From contig NZ_CP118527.1 in the NCBI RefSeq assembly GCF_028885415.1, positions 6,572,001 through 6,636,000 of the forward strand: 64,000 nucleotides of DNA, written 5' to 3'. This DNA is from Streptomyces coeruleorubidus (lineage in GTDB: Bacteria; Actinomycetota; Actinomycetes; Streptomycetales; Streptomycetaceae). Under the pieces are notes generated by a model. It was not told where the DNA came from. It searched no databases and saw only the letters and a program-made list of their open reading frames with translations. Numbering within the stretch: the stretch's first letter is position 1; each line of letters starts with the position of its first letter. Positions 1-9,112 of this stretch are shown one piece after another. The translations under genes were made by a program, and so were the position numbers.

Positions 1-2
1 AG

Positions 3-566
3 GCCCGGCTGGTGCTCGCCGTCAGCCACGGCGCCGGCGGCGGCATCGAGGCCCGCGACCTGAAGGCCCTGGCCGCCGTCCTGCCCGCCCACGGCGTCAC
101 CGTGGCCCGCGTGGAGCAGCCCTGGCGGGTGGCAGGGAAGAAGCTCGCCCCGGCGCCCAGGACCCTGGACCTCGGCTGGCGCGACGTCTGGCCCGCGCTG
201 GTCGAGCCCGGACTGCCGGTGATCTCCGGCGGCCGCAGCGCCGGGGCCCGCGTGGCCTGCCGCACCGCCGGCGAACTCGGCGCCCACGCGGTCCTCGCCC
301 TCAGTTTTCCCCTGCACCCGCCCGGCAAGCCCGAGAAGTCCCGCGCCGCCGAGCTGCTGGGTTCCGGGGTGCCCACCCTGGTCGTCCAGGGCGGGAACGA
401 CCCGTTCGGGAAGCCCGAGGAGTTCCCCGAGGGGCCGCACGAGCTCGTCGAGGTGCCGTACGGCGATCACGGCTTCGCCGTCCCCAAGCGCGCGGAGATC
501 ACGCAGGAAGAGGCAGTGGCGGTCATCACGGACGCGGTCGTGGAGTGGACCGGGTCACTCGGGTAA
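3..566 (+). CDS. alpha/beta hydrolase, 5' end cut by window edge
   Basis: This is the C-terminal part of a small alpha/beta-hydrolase of the KANL3/Tex30 (dienelactone-hydrolase-like) type. The frame is open to the window edge and a GTG at 12 is internal to the usual fold: the first strand and the oxyanion GHGAGG-like turn (SHGAGGG) sit right at the edge, so roughly 20-40 N-terminal residues are probably missing. Visible motifs are the nucleophile elbow GGRSAG (Ser), an acid-containing turn [10 protein letters not shown] and a late His in GDHGF, a complete Ser-Asp-His set. The substrate is unknown. It ends just before the sigR promoter and reads in the same direction. Confidence 0.75.
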   Translation, partial: ARLVLAVSHGAGGGIEARDLKALAAVLPAHGVTVARVEQPWRVAGKKLAPAPRTLDLGWRDVWPALVEPGLPVISGGRSAGARVACRTAGELGAHAVLALSFPLHPPGKPEKSRAAELLGSGVPTLVVQGGNDPFGKPEEFPEGPHELVEVPYGDHGFAVPKRAEITQEEAVAVITDAVVEWTGSLG

Positions 567-573
567 AGCTCCG

Positions 574-599
574 GGAATGCCGGGGCGGCGAGCACTGTT
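574..599 (+). promoter_or_regulatory. SigR-dependent promoter (sigRp2 type)
   Basis: GGAAT at 574-578 and GTT at 597-599 are separated by exactly 18 nt, matching the SigR consensus GGAAT-N18-GTT. It lies upstream of sigR, so SigR would autoamplify its own operon during disulfide stress, as described for S. coelicolor sigRp2. Transcription from here covers the upstream ATG at 658 and would produce the longer SigR' form. Confidence 0.85.
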
Positions 600-657
600 G
601 TGCGGGACGTACGTGCTGGAGACCAGCGCCGACGCCGTAGGAGAGGAAGTCCGCCGC

Positions 658-1509
658 ATGGGTTCGATCTACTGCCCGAGCCGCAGCAGCCGCCCCGACC
701 TGGACTGGACGGTGCTGCACGCGGCCAGGACCGCCCCTATTCGGGCGGCGGGCGGACCGGATCGTCGTCTATCCTCCGATTCGGGTGAGACCGGTCTCGG
801 TCTCACGAGAACACTCGAGGAGGTGGGTCCGGTCACTGGGACCGACGCAGGGACCGAACACGGCCACGCGGAGCAGCCCGAGGGCCAGGGCGGCACGGGT
901 GCGGAGACGGCCGCGGAGCGCAACGCGCGCTTCGAGCGGGACGCGCTCGAGTTCCTCGACCAGATGTACTCGGCCGCGCTGCGCATGACGCGCAACCCGG
1001 CCGACGCCGAGGACCTGGTGCAGGAGACGTATGCCAAGGCGTACGCGTCCTTCCACCAGTTCCGCGAGGGCACCAATCTCAAGGCGTGGCTGTACCGGAT
1101 CCTCACCAACACCTTCATCAACTCGTACCGCAAGAAGCAGCGTGAACCGCAGCGCTCCGCGGCCGAGGAGATCGAGGACTGGCAGCTCGCCCGTGCCGAG
1201 TCGCACATGTCGACGGGCTTGCGCTCCGCGGAGTCGCAGGCGCTCGACCACCTGCCCGACTCGGACGTGAAGGAAGCGCTCCAGGCGATCCCCGAGGAGT
1301 TCCGCATCGCCGTCTATCTGGCGGACGTCGAGGGCTTTGCCTACAAGGAGATCGCCGACATCATGGGGACACCCATCGGTACGGTGATGTCCCGGCTGCA
1401 CCGGGGCCGCCGTCAGCTGCGCGGCATGCTGGAGGACTACGCCCGTGACCGCGGGATGGTCCCGGCCGGCGCCGGAGAGTCGAACGAAGCGAAAGGCTCG
1501 GGGTCATGA
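658..1509 (+). CDS. sigR: ECF sigma factor SigR (start 658 gives SigR', 823 gives SigR)
   Basis: SigR is the RNA-polymerase sigma factor for the thiol-oxidative stress response (thioredoxin system, mycothiol synthesis, proteases). Region 2 ([19 protein letters not shown]) and region 4 ([18 protein letters not shown], then the helix [20 protein letters not shown]) are intact. The classical start is GTG 823, giving 228 residues. An in-frame ATG at 658, with a good ribosome site (GGAGAGGAAG at 641-650), adds exactly 55 residues. That matches the unstable stress-induced SigR' isoform known in S. coelicolor, so I give the longer coordinates. The gene overlaps rsrA by 4 nt (ATGA), which implies translational coupling to its anti-sigma factor. 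Confidence 0.93.
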   Translation: MGSIYCPSRSSRPDLDWTVLHAARTAPIRAAGGPDRRLSSDSGETGLGLTRTLEEVGPVTGTDAGTEHGHAEQPEGQGGTGAETAAERNARFERDALEFLDQMYSAALRMTRNPADAEDLVQETYAKAYASFHQFREGTNLKAWLYRILTNTFINSYRKKQREPQRSAAEEIEDWQLARAESHMSTGLRSAESQALDHLPDSDVKEALQAIPEEFRIAVYLADVEGFAYKEIADIMGTPIGTVMSRLHRGRRQLRGMLEDYARDRGMVPAGAGESNEAKGSGS

Positions 1510-1817
1510 GCTGCGGAGAGCCGCACGAGACGGATTGCAGCGAAATCCTCGATCATCTCTACGAGTTCCTCGACCGTGAGATGCCGGACTCGGACTGCGT
1601 GAAGTTCGAGCACCACTTCGAGGAGTGCTCGCCCTGTCTGGAGAAGTACGGGCTCGAGCAGGCCGTGAAGAAGCTGGTCAAGCGCTGCTGCGGGCATGAC
1701 GACGTGCCGGGCGACCTGCGCGACAAGGTCATGGGGCGGATCGAGCTGATCCGTTCCGGCCAGGCCGTCCCCGAGCAGGACGTCACGGCCTCGCCTGCCA
1801 CGCCGCAGGAGTCCTGA
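1506..1817 (+). CDS. rsrA: zinc-binding redox-sensing anti-sigma factor RsrA
   Basis: This 103-residue ZAS-family anti-sigma factor holds SigR inactive in reducing conditions and releases it on disulfide formation. The ZAS motif H37-x3-C41-x2-C44 is present, with Cys3, Cys11, Cys31, Cys61 and Cys62 at the positions known from S. coelicolor RsrA. Of these, Cys11, His37, Cys41 and Cys44 are the zinc site and the trigger disulfide involves Cys11 and Cys44 (family knowledge). It starts at the ATG overlapping the sigR stop codon. A strong hairpin follows 17 nt after its stop codon, so sigR-rsrA is a closed two-gene operon. Confidence 0.95.
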   Translation: MSCGEPHETDCSEILDHLYEFLDREMPDSDCVKFEHHFEECSPCLEKYGLEQAVKKLVKRCCGHDDVPGDLRDKVMGRIELIRSGQAVPEQDVTASPATPQES

Positions 1818-1834
1818 CACTCCCGCGCTTTTCA

Positions 1835-1859
1835 ACTACCCCGCCTCTGAAGGGGTAGT
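1835..1859 (+). terminator. hairpin after rsrA
   Basis: ACTACCCC at 1835-1842 pairs perfectly with GGGGTAGT at 1852-1859 around a 9-nt loop. It lies just downstream of rsrA and before the promoter region of the HD-domain genes. There is no clear U-tract, which is normal for Streptomyces terminators. Confidence 0.65.
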
Positions 1860-1970
1860 CATCCTCGAACGCATCACTCGAACGTGCTAATCCGCGGGTT
1901 ATCGGCCCGCGGAGCCCCCTGTCGGCGTCCTAGGCTCCGGGCCTGACGGACATGGCCGGGGGAGGGGTGC

Positions 1971-3302
1971 ATGGAAGCGGTACCGGTGCGGGCACGGGTG
2001 TACGTCGCCTGCGTCGCCGTCGCCGCCCTCCTCTGTCTGCTGCCGCTGCCGGACGTCCACACGCCCTGGTGGGCCGTGGTGCTGCTCGCCGCGCTGTACG
2101 CGGGCTGCGAGCGCGTCGCCCGGTCCCGGTTCGTCGGGATCTCCCATCCGGCCGGGACCTTCTCCCCCGTGCTGCTCGCCGGTGCCTTCCTGTTGCCCCC
2201 GCCCGCCGCCGCCCTGGTGGCCGTGCCCGGTGCGCTGCTCTCGCACGTCGAGCAGCGGCCCGTGGCGCTGCGCCGGGTCTGGCGGGCCGCCCAGCTCGTC
2301 CTCGGCGTATGGGCCGCGGCCCGGGTGCACTGGGCGCTCGGGGGGCGGGACGCGGTCGTCGCGGGCGACGTCCCCTACGCGCTCGGACCGGCCGGGGCGG
2401 CCGTGCTGGCGTTCTGCCTGGTGCTCGCGCTGCTGGACGGCGGGATCCTGGCCCTGGCCGAGCGGGTGCCGCTGCGGCGGGCCTGGCGGGGACTCGTGGC
2501 TCGCTCCCTCGCGCCCATCGCCGTGCACGGACTGGCCGGGCTGATGATGGCCGTGCTGTGGCGCAGCCCGTACGGTCCCGTGGCCGCTCTGCTCGTGCTG
2601 CTGCCGATGTGCGTCTCCTGGTGGGCCTTCGCGCAGTACCACCGGGAACGGGCCGCCCATCAGGCGACCATCCGGGCGCTGGTCCAGGCCGTCGACATCA
2701 AGGACGGCTACACGCGCGGGCACAGCGAGCGCGTCGGGCAGGCCTCCATGATGATCGCGCGCGAGCTGGGCATGGACGACGAGCGAGTGGAGGTGCTCCG
2801 CTTCGCCGGGATCCTGCACGACGTCGGCAAGCTGGGCGTCCCCACCCGGCTGCTCAGGAAGGACGGGCCGCTCACGCCCGAGGAGCGGCGGGTGATCGAG
2901 CTGCACCCCGAGTACGGGCACGAGATGGTGCGCGGCATCGGCTTCCTCGGGGAGGCCCGCGCCGCCGTGCTGCACCACCACGAACGGCTGGACGGCACCG
3001 GGTACCCCTACGGCCTGGTGGGCAGTCAGATCCCGGAATCGGCCCGGGTCGTGGCGGTCGCGGACGCCTTCGACGCCATGACCTCCACACGGAGCTACAG
3101 CAGGGCCCGGCCCGTCGCGGTCGCCCTGGCGGAGCTGAAGCGGTGCTCCGGCAGCCAGTTCGACCCGGTGATGGTCGCGGCTCTCGTGGAGGCCGTCGGC
3201 CGGGCCGGGTGGCGCCCCGCCGTGACCGCCGACGACGTCCACCCGCCCCGGATTCCGCCGCCCGGCGCACCCGTCTCCAGTCGGCCGGGAGCACACCGGT
3301 GA
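1971..3302 (+). CDS. membrane HD-GYP domain protein
   Basis: This 443-residue protein has an N-terminal membrane half (about six hydrophobic segments up to residue 220) and a C-terminal HD-GYP phosphohydrolase domain. The HD pair is H283-D284 in LHDVGK, preceded by an upstream His in YTRGHSERV, and the GYP motif is G344-Y345-P346 in LDGTGYP. HD-GYP domains degrade cyclic di-GMP or related dinucleotides. The substrate here is inferred only. ATG 1971 is preceded by a purine-rich GGGGGAGGGG. The stop overlaps the GTG of the next gene, so the two HD proteins are co-translated. A 7-bp inverted repeat at 1892-1912 lies in the promoter region. Confidence 0.85.
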   Translation: MEAVPVRARVYVACVAVAALLCLLPLPDVHTPWWAVVLLAALYAGCERVARSRFVGISHPAGTFSPVLLAGAFLLPPPAAALVAVPGALLSHVEQRPVALRRVWRAAQLVLGVWAAARVHWALGGRDAVVAGDVPYALGPAGAAVLAFCLVLALLDGGILALAERVPLRRAWRGLVARSLAPIAVHGLAGLMMAVLWRSPYGPVAALLVLLPMCVSWWAFAQYHRERAAHQATIRALVQAVDIKDGYTRGHSERVGQASMMIARELGMDDERVEVLRFAGILHDVGKLGVPTRLLRKDGPLTPEERRVIELHPEYGHEMVRGIGFLGEARAAVLHHHERLDGTGYPYGLVGSQIPESARVVAVADAFDAMTSTRSYSRARPVAVALAELKRCSGSQFDPVMVAALVEAVGRAGWRPAVTADDVHPPRIPPPGAPVSSRPGAHR

Positions 3303-4546
3303 GCGCGTACCGCCCGCTGCCGCTGTTCACCCTCGTCCACGCCTGTGCCGCCCTCCTCGCCGTCGGCTCCCTCGCCGTCACCCTCTACGACGGGCTGGAG
3401 GAACGTGGGGTCGCCCTCGCCTTCGGCGTCCTCGTCGCCGTCGGGGAGCTCGCCCGGCGCAACGGTGCGCAGGTCAGGGAGCCGGCGCCACTCGGGGCCG
3501 CCGCGGCCCTGTCGTACGCGCTGCTCGGCGAGGCCGGCGGGCGGGCCACGCACCACGGCGTCGCCCAGGTCGTCGCCGTCGTGCTGGCCGCCTCGCTGCT
3601 CGGCAGCGTGCCGCACGTGGCGCGCGGGCAGGGGCCCACGCTCGACCATCTGGCGCGCCGGGTGCTCACCGTCGGGTTCGTCGCCGTGTGCTTCCAGCCC
3701 CCCTACAACCGGGGCATGTTCGACGACTGGGGCGGCCCCGCCTACGCGCTGCTGCTGCTCGCGCTGCTGTCCCTGACCGCGCTGTGCGACGCGGTGCTCG
3801 CCGCCGCGCTGGCCCACTCCCGCACCGGCTGGCCCTTCGGGCCGGTGCTGCGGGACGAGCTGCGGGCCATCTGCGGCATCGGCTCCGCCGTCATCGCGAC
3901 CGGGGCGGTGATGGCCCTGGCGGTCGCCGTCGTGGGCCTGTGGGCGCTGCCCGTCTTCTCCGTGCCGCTGCTGCTCGCCCAGATGTCGTTCCGCCGGTAC
4001 GCCGCCGTCCGGGCGACCTACCGGCAGACCATCGCCTCCCTCGCCCGGGCCACCGAGGTCGCCGGGTACACCCCCTGCGGGCACGCCCGCCGCGTCGCCG
4101 CGCTCAGTCAGGCCGTGGGGCGTGACCTGGGCCTCACCGAGCCCGAGCTGGCCGTGCTGGAGTACGCCGCGCTCATGCACGACATCGGCCAGCTCAGCCT
4201 CGTCGACCCGGTGCCGGCGGGCGCCACCGCCGGTCTGCCCGCCGCGGAACAGCGGCGGATCGCGCTGCTCGGCGCAGCGGTCGTACGGCAGACGGGCGTC
4301 GACGAGGCGGTCGCCGTGGTCGTGGAGCGGCAGGCCGACCCCTACGCGGAGCAGCCGCTCGCCGCGCGGATCGTCCGGGCCGTGAACGCGTACGAGGAGA
4401 AGTCCCGGGAAGGCGGTCCCGGCGGACCACTGACGGCGCTGGAGGAACTCCGCCTCGCCACCGCCGGGGAGTACGCCCCGGAGGTGGTGGAATCGCTGGC
4501 CCGGGTACTGTCCAGGAGCAGTCTGACCTTGCCCATGACTGGGTAA
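3299..4546 (+). CDS. membrane protein with degenerate HD domain
   Basis: This 415-residue protein has five or six hydrophobic segments followed by an HD domain that keeps H294-D295 (MHDIGQ) but has lost the GYP signature and the lysine of the HDxGK motif. It is shorter in the catalytic loop than its upstream neighbour, so it may be inactive or have a different substrate, and may form a hetero-complex with it. The GTG start at 3299 overlaps the upstream TGA (GTGA), consistent with duplication and coupling. Function is inferred only from the domain and the pairing. Confidence 0.8.
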   Translation: MSAYRPLPLFTLVHACAALLAVGSLAVTLYDGLEERGVALAFGVLVAVGELARRNGAQVREPAPLGAAAALSYALLGEAGGRATHHGVAQVVAVVLAASLLGSVPHVARGQGPTLDHLARRVLTVGFVAVCFQPPYNRGMFDDWGGPAYALLLLALLSLTALCDAVLAAALAHSRTGWPFGPVLRDELRAICGIGSAVIATGAVMALAVAVVGLWALPVFSVPLLLAQMSFRRYAAVRATYRQTIASLARATEVAGYTPCGHARRVAALSQAVGRDLGLTEPELAVLEYAALMHDIGQLSLVDPVPAGATAGLPAAEQRRIALLGAAVVRQTGVDEAVAVVVERQADPYAEQPLAARIVRAVNAYEEKSREGGPGGPLTALEELRLATAGEYAPEVVESLARVLSRSSLTLPMTG

Positions 4547-4663
4547 CCCATGGGTAATGAGCGCCCCGGAGGCCGTACGTGGTTGGATGCGAAGAAGAAG
4601 GTGTCCGGGGGCTCGAAACACAGCTACGGCCAGCCCACCGCACGGAACTGGCAGGCGGGAATC

Positions 4664-5644
4664 GTGAGGATCTTCGGCAAGGGACGGCACCGGCCCTCCG
4701 CCTCCTGGCGGCAGGCCACAGACCGGGCGTTCACGCTCATCGGCGACGGCCGGTACGAGGACGCCGGCGCACTGTTGACACGTGCCGCCGATCTGGAGCC
4801 CTGGCTGTCCGAGTCCTGGTTCAACCTCGCCCTGCTGCACAAGTTCCGGCACGACTGGGAGCAGGCGCGGGCGGCGGGCCTCAGGGCCGTGGCGCTGCTC
4901 GACCGGGACACCGGCGCGCCCGACTGGTGGAACGTCGGCATCGCCGCGACCGCCCTCCAGGACTGGCCGCTGGCCCGGCGCGCCTGGCAGGCCTACGGGC
5001 TGCGGGTGCCGGGGCCGGCCAACGACTCCGGTGAGCCCGTCGGCATGGACCTCGGCAGCGCGGCCGTACGGCTGTCCCCGGAGGGGGAGGCCGAGGTCGT
5101 GTGGGGACGGCGGTTGGATCCCGCGCGGATCGAGGTGCTGTCCATTCCGCTGCCGTCGTCGGGGCGGCGCTGGGGTGAGGTCGTGCTGCACGACGGTGTG
5201 CCGCACGGGGAGCGGACCACGGCCGCCGGGCACACGTACCCGGTGTTCGACGAGATCGAGCTGTGGGCGCCGTCACCGGTGCCGACGTGGGTGGTGCTGC
5301 TGGAGGCGGCGACCGAGGCGGACCGGGACGCGCTGGAGCAGCTCGCCGCGGATGCCGGGTTCGCCGCGGAGGACTGGTCTTCTTCGGTGCGGTTGCTGTG
5401 CCGGATGTGCTCCGAGTCACGGATGCCGTCCGACGAGGGCGACGGGGAGCATCTCGATCCACATGATCACAGTGAGCCGGGGCATCCCGGGCCGCTGGGG
5501 CATCGGACGGACGGGCAGCTGTGGGTTCCCGAGCGGGAGTGCGGGCTGGCCGCGCCGGCTTCCCTTGTGAGGGGACTGCTGGACGGGTGGGTGGCCGACA
5601 GCCCCGATTCCCGGGACTGGCGGGATCTCGAAGAGGTCTGCTAG
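4664..5644 (+). CDS. tetratricopeptide-repeat protein
   Basis: This 326-residue soluble protein has two or three TPR-like helical hairpins in its first third (RAFTLIGDGRYEDAGALLTR, WFNLALLHKFRHDWEQAR and WWNVGIAATALQDWPLARRA). The C-terminal domain is unrecognised and contains an acidic, His-rich stretch (DPHDHSEPGHPG). TPRs mediate protein-protein contacts and no partner is visible. I chose GTG 4664 because similarity-like sequence begins at RIFGKGRHRP. An ATG at 4550 is in frame and would add 38 residues of low-complexity sequence. It sits directly upstream of def in the same direction. Confidence 0.75.
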   Translation: MRIFGKGRHRPSASWRQATDRAFTLIGDGRYEDAGALLTRAADLEPWLSESWFNLALLHKFRHDWEQARAAGLRAVALLDRDTGAPDWWNVGIAATALQDWPLARRAWQAYGLRVPGPANDSGEPVGMDLGSAAVRLSPEGEAEVVWGRRLDPARIEVLSIPLPSSGRRWGEVVLHDGVPHGERTTAAGHTYPVFDEIELWAPSPVPTWVVLLEAATEADRDALEQLAADAGFAAEDWSSSVRLLCRMCSESRMPSDEGDGEHLDPHDHSEPGHPGPLGHRTDGQLWVPERECGLAAPASLVRGLLDGWVADSPDSRDWRDLEEVC

Positions 5645-5713
5645 GTCCTGCTTCCCCCGTACCCTGTATCAGCATCCCAGCTTGGATTTGTTCAGGAAGG
5701 CGTACGTAACGTC

Positions 5714-6364
5714 ATGGCTCAGCAGGACACCGATCAGCAGCGCGCGGGCGTGCTCCCCGTCGATGACGAGGGGTACGTGATCGACACGGAGGACTGCGAG
5801 GAGCGCGAGGCGGCCTGGCGGGAGCGGGGGACCTCGCGGCCGATCACGGTGGTCGGGAACCCGGTGCTGCACAAGGAGTGCAAGGACGTCACCGAGTTCG
5901 GCGACGAGCTGCAGCAGCTGGTGGCGGACATGTTCGCGAGCCAGCGCACCGCCGAGGGTGTGGGCCTGGCCGCCAACCAGATCGGCGTCGACCTGAAGGT
6001 CTTCGTCTACGACTGCCCGGACGACGAGGGCGTCCGGCACACCGGCGTCGTCTGCAACCCCAAGCTCGTCGAACTGCCCGCCGAGAAGCGCCGGCTGGAC
6101 GACAGCAACGAGGGCTGCCTGTCGGTGCCGACCGCGTACGCGCCGCTCGCCCGGCCCGACTACGCCGAGGTGACCGGGCAGGACGAGAGGGGCAACGCGA
6201 TCCGGGTGCGCGGCACCGGATACTTCGCTCGGTGTTTGCAGCACGAGACCGACCACCTGTACGGCTACCTGTACATCGACCGCCTCTCCAAGCGTGAACG
6301 CAAGGACGCGCTGCGGCAGATGGCCGAGAACGAGCCCCGGTACCCCGTCGTCGCGAACGACTGA
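5714..6364 (+). CDS. def: peptide deformylase
   Basis: Peptide deformylase removes the N-formyl group from nascent proteins in the cytoplasm. All three family motifs are present: G82-[10 protein letters not shown]133-GCLSVP with the metal-binding Cys135, and Q-HETDH with His177, Glu178 and His181. At 216 residues it is longer than the E. coli enzyme because of an N-terminal extension of about 35 acidic residues, usual for this Streptomyces paralogue. ATG 5714 follows GGAAGGCG. It stands alone between the TPR gene and a long terminator hairpin. Confidence 0.95.
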   Translation: MAQQDTDQQRAGVLPVDDEGYVIDTEDCEEREAAWRERGTSRPITVVGNPVLHKECKDVTEFGDELQQLVADMFASQRTAEGVGLAANQIGVDLKVFVYDCPDDEGVRHTGVVCNPKLVELPAEKRRLDDSNEGCLSVPTAYAPLARPDYAEVTGQDERGNAIRVRGTGYFARCLQHETDHLYGYLYIDRLSKRERKDALRQMAENEPRYPVVAND

Positions 6365-6379
6365 GACCCCACGATCACC

Positions 6380-6431
6380 AGGCGAACGGCGTCTGTTCAG
6401 GTTTCCCACCCTGGACAGGCGCCGTTCGCCT
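6380..6431 (+). terminator. long hairpin after def
   Basis: AGGCGAACGGCG at 6380-6391 pairs perfectly with CGCCGTTCGCCT at 6420-6431. The inner sequences CTGTTCAGG and CCTGGACAG continue the stem with one G-U pair, giving about 21 paired bases. It separates def from the terpene genes. Confidence 0.75.
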
Positions 6432-6589
6432 GCGTCGTTCGCCTGTCCGTCGCACGTTCGATCGCTTCCGCTCTCCTGGTGATCCGGTACCAGTCACTCA
6501 ACGGGAGGTTCCCGGCAGTGTGGGGTAGTGAATGAAGCAAATGCGTTCCCAGAGCGGTCAGTTGTAGTGCTGAATGGGAGGAGCGGGAC

Positions 6590-6646
6590 ATGCAACGGCG
6601 CACGCCCGGCACGGAAGGAGGGGCGCCCGCGCCAACTGGCGGCTGA
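6590..6646 (+). CDS. possible 18-residue leader peptide upstream of the terpene synthase
   Basis: An ATG at 6590 is preceded by a strong ribosome site (GGGAGGAGCGGGAC) and opens an 18-codon frame, MQRRTPGTEGGAPAPTGG, that stops at 6646, 13 nt before the synthase GTG. No family is recognisable. It could be a leader peptide that controls access to the synthase ribosome site, or chance. Support is limited to the ribosome site and position. Confidence 0.35.
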   Translation: MQRRTPGTEGGAPAPTGG

Positions 6647-6659
6647 GAGGGGTTAGTTC

Positions 6660-7745
6660 GTGCATGCTTTGTCACACGGCACCACATCGACACCGACCAC
6701 CATCGCAGTTCCACCGTCGCTCTCCCTTCAGGTGATCGAGGCGGCGTTTCCCCGGCAACTCCACCCGTATTGGCCGAAGTGCCAGGAGAAGACCCGGGCC
6801 TGGCTGCTCGAAAAGCGGCTCATGCCCGCGGACAAGGTGGAGGAACATGCCGACGGCCTGTGCTACACGGACCTCATGGCCGGGTACTACATCGGCGCCT
6901 CCGACGAGGTCATGCAGGCGATCGCGGACTACAGCGCCTGGTTCTTCGTCTGGGACGACCGTCACGACCGCGACATCGTGCACGGCCGCCCGGTCGCCTG
7001 GCGGCGGCTGCGGGACCAGTTGCACACGGCCCTCGACTCACCCGGGGAGCACCTGCACCACGAGGACCCACTGGTCGCGGGGTTCGCGGACAGCGTGCTG
7101 CGGCTGTACGCCTTCCTGCCGGCGACGTGGAACCTCCGGTTCGCCCGGCACTTCCACGAGGTGATCGACGCGTACGACCGGGAGTTCCACAACCGCACCC
7201 ACGGGATCGTGCCCACGGTCGCGGAATATCTCCGGCTGCGCCGGCTCACCTTCGCCCACTGGATCTGGACGGATCTGCTGGAGCCGACCGCGGGATGCGA
7301 ACTCCCCGACGCCGTGCGAAAACACCCGGCATATCGGCGGGCCGCGCTGCTGAGCCAGGAGTTCGCCGCTTGGTACAACGACCTCTGTTCGCTGCCGAAG
7401 GAGATAGCGGGCGACGAGGTGCACAATCTCGGAATCAGTCTCATCGCCCATGAGGGGCTGACCCTGGAACAGGCGGTCGCGCAAGTCAGGAACCGTGTCG
7501 AGAATTGCATCACGGAATTCCTCGTCGTCGAAAAGGAAGCATTACGGTTCGCCGACGACCTCGCCGACGGCACCGTGCGGGGGAAGGAACTCAGCGCCGC
7601 CGTGCGGGTCTGTCTGGGCAATATGCGGAACTGGTTCAGTTCCGTCTACTGGTTCCATCACGAGTCCGGCCGGTACATGGTCGACAGCTGGGACGACCGG
7701 TCCACGCCCCCGTACGTCAACAACGAAGCGGCAGGTGAGAAATGA
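6660..7745 (+). CDS. eizA: epi-isozizaene synthase (class I sesquiterpene cyclase)
   Basis: This 361-residue enzyme cyclises farnesyl diphosphate to the tricyclic sesquiterpene epi-isozizaene, the precursor of the antibiotic albaflavenone. The metal-binding motifs are at D99-DRHD and N240-DLCSLPKE (NSE motif), the positions known for the S. coelicolor enzyme. The GTG start at 6660 fits that length. Its stop overlaps the start of the P450 gene by 4 nt. Codon 295 (7542-7544) is the rare leucine codon TTA, which in Streptomyces needs the developmentally regulated bldA tRNA, so translation may be growth-phase dependent. The stretch 7440-7640 is visibly less GC-rich than its neighbours. Confidence 0.96.
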   Translation: MHALSHGTTSTPTTIAVPPSLSLQVIEAAFPRQLHPYWPKCQEKTRAWLLEKRLMPADKVEEHADGLCYTDLMAGYYIGASDEVMQAIADYSAWFFVWDDRHDRDIVHGRPVAWRRLRDQLHTALDSPGEHLHHEDPLVAGFADSVLRLYAFLPATWNLRFARHFHEVIDAYDREFHNRTHGIVPTVAEYLRLRRLTFAHWIWTDLLEPTAGCELPDAVRKHPAYRRAALLSQEFAAWYNDLCSLPKEIAGDEVHNLGISLIAHEGLTLEQAVAQVRNRVENCITEFLVVEKEALRFADDLADGTVRGKELSAAVRVCLGNMRNWFSSVYWFHHESGRYMVDSWDDRSTPPYVNNEAAGEK

Positions 7746-9112
7746 CCGTCGAGTCCGTGAAGCCTGAAGCACCTGTGGTTCCTCAGCTGCGTGAACCGCC
7801 CCGGGCGGGCGGCGGTGTCCCCGTCCTGGGGCACGGCTGGAAGCTGGTGCGCGACCCGCTGGCGTTCATGTCCCGGCTGCGCGACCACGGCGACGTGGTC
7901 CGCCTGAAGCTCGGGCCGAAGACGGTCTACGCCGTCACCACCCCGGCCCTCACCGGCGCCCTGGCGCTGAGCAACGACTTCATCATCGCCGGGCCGCTGT
8001 GGGAGTCCCTGGAGGGCCTGCTCGGCAAGGAGGGCGTGGCCACGGCGAACGGCCCGCGGCACCGGCGCCAGCGGCGCACCATCCAGCCCGCCTTCCGGCT
8101 CGACGCCATCCCCGCCTACGGGCCGATCATGGAGGAGGAGGCGCACGCGCTCACCGAGCGCTGGAAGCCCGGCGAGACCATCGACTGCACCTCCGAGTCC
8201 TTCCGGGTGGCCGTGCGCATCGCGGCCCGCTGCCTGCTGCGCGGCGACTACATGGACGAGCGGGCGGAGCGGCTGTGCGTCGCGCTCGCCACCGTCTTCC
8301 GCGGGATGTACCGGCGGATGGTGGTGCCGCTCGGGCCGCTCTACAAGCTGCCGCTCCCGGCCAACCGCGAATTCAACCGGGCCTTGGCCGATTTGCATCT
8401 CCTGGTGGACGAGATCGTCGCCGAGCGCCGCGCATCCGGTCAAAAGCCGGACGATTTGCTGACGGCATTGCTGGAGGCGACGGACGAGAATGGCGACCCG
8501 ATCGGGGAACAGGAGATCCACGACCAGGTCGTCGCGATCCTCACCCCCGGCAGCGAAACCGTCGCCTCCACGATCATGTGGCTGCTGCATATGCTCGCGG
8601 AACACCCTGAACAGGCGGACAGGGTGCGTGACGAAGTAGAAGCGGTCACCGGTGGGAGGCCGGTGGCATTTGCGGATGTCCGAGGACTCAGGCACACCAA
8701 CAATGTCGTCGTCGAGTCCATGCGTTTGAGCCCGGCCGTGTGGATTCTGACGCGGCGCGCGGTACGGGACACGGAACTCGGCGGATACCGGATTCCGGCC
8801 GGGGCGGACATCGTCTACAGCCCGTACGCGATCCAGCGCGATGCGAAGTCGTACGAGCGGAACCTGGAGTTCGACCCCGACCGCTGGCTTCCGGACCGGG
8901 TCAAGGACATCCCCAAGCACGCCATGAGCCCGTTCAGCGTGGGCAACCGCAAGTGCCCGAGCGACCACTTCTCGATGGCCCAGCTGACGCTGATCACGGC
9001 GGCGCTGGCCACCAAGTACCGCTTCGAGCAGGTGGCCGCCTCGAACGACGGCACCCGGGTCGGCATCACGCTGCGGCCGCACGACCTGCTGCTGCGGCCG
9101 GTGCCGAGGTGA
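7742..9112 (+). CDS. cytochrome P450 CYP170A (epi-isozizaene 5-monooxygenase)
   Basis: This 456-residue P450 is expected to oxidise epi-isozizaene in two steps to albaflavenol and albaflavenone. Visible elements are the I-helix [11 protein letters not shown], the K-helix E325-SMR328 and the heme loop FSVGNRKC with ligand Cys405, followed by PSDH instead of the usual glycine, a CYP170A trait. The S. coelicolor orthologue also has a second, moonlighting farnesene synthase activity in the same protein. Here an acidic stretch begins D237-D238 (DDLLT) and an inspection of its metal-binding ability would need structural comparison. ATG 7742 overlaps the eizA stop (ATGA), so the pair is one operon. 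Confidence 0.95.
   Translation: MTVESVKPEAPVVPQLREPPRAGGGVPVLGHGWKLVRDPLAFMSRLRDHGDVVRLKLGPKTVYAVTTPALTGALALSNDFIIAGPLWESLEGLLGKEGVATANGPRHRRQRRTIQPAFRLDAIPAYGPIMEEEAHALTERWKPGETIDCTSESFRVAVRIAARCLLRGDYMDERAERLCVALATVFRGMYRRMVVPLGPLYKLPLPANREFNRALADLHLLVDEIVAERRASGQKPDDLLTALLEATDENGDPIGEQEIHDQVVAILTPGSETVASTIMWLLHMLAEHPEQADRVRDEVEAVTGGRPVAFADVRGLRHTNNVVVESMRLSPAVWILTRRAVRDTELGGYRIPAGADIVYSPYAIQRDAKSYERNLEFDPDRWLPDRVKDIPKHAMSPFSVGNRKCPSDHFSMAQLTLITAALATKYRFEQVAASNDGTRVGITLRPHDLLLRPVPR

Noticed and set aside
3095..5233. 712-codon minus-strand open frame across the HD and TPR genes
   Set aside because: Low-complexity Gly/Arg/Pro translation without domains; it is a GC-codon shadow of genes on the plus strand.
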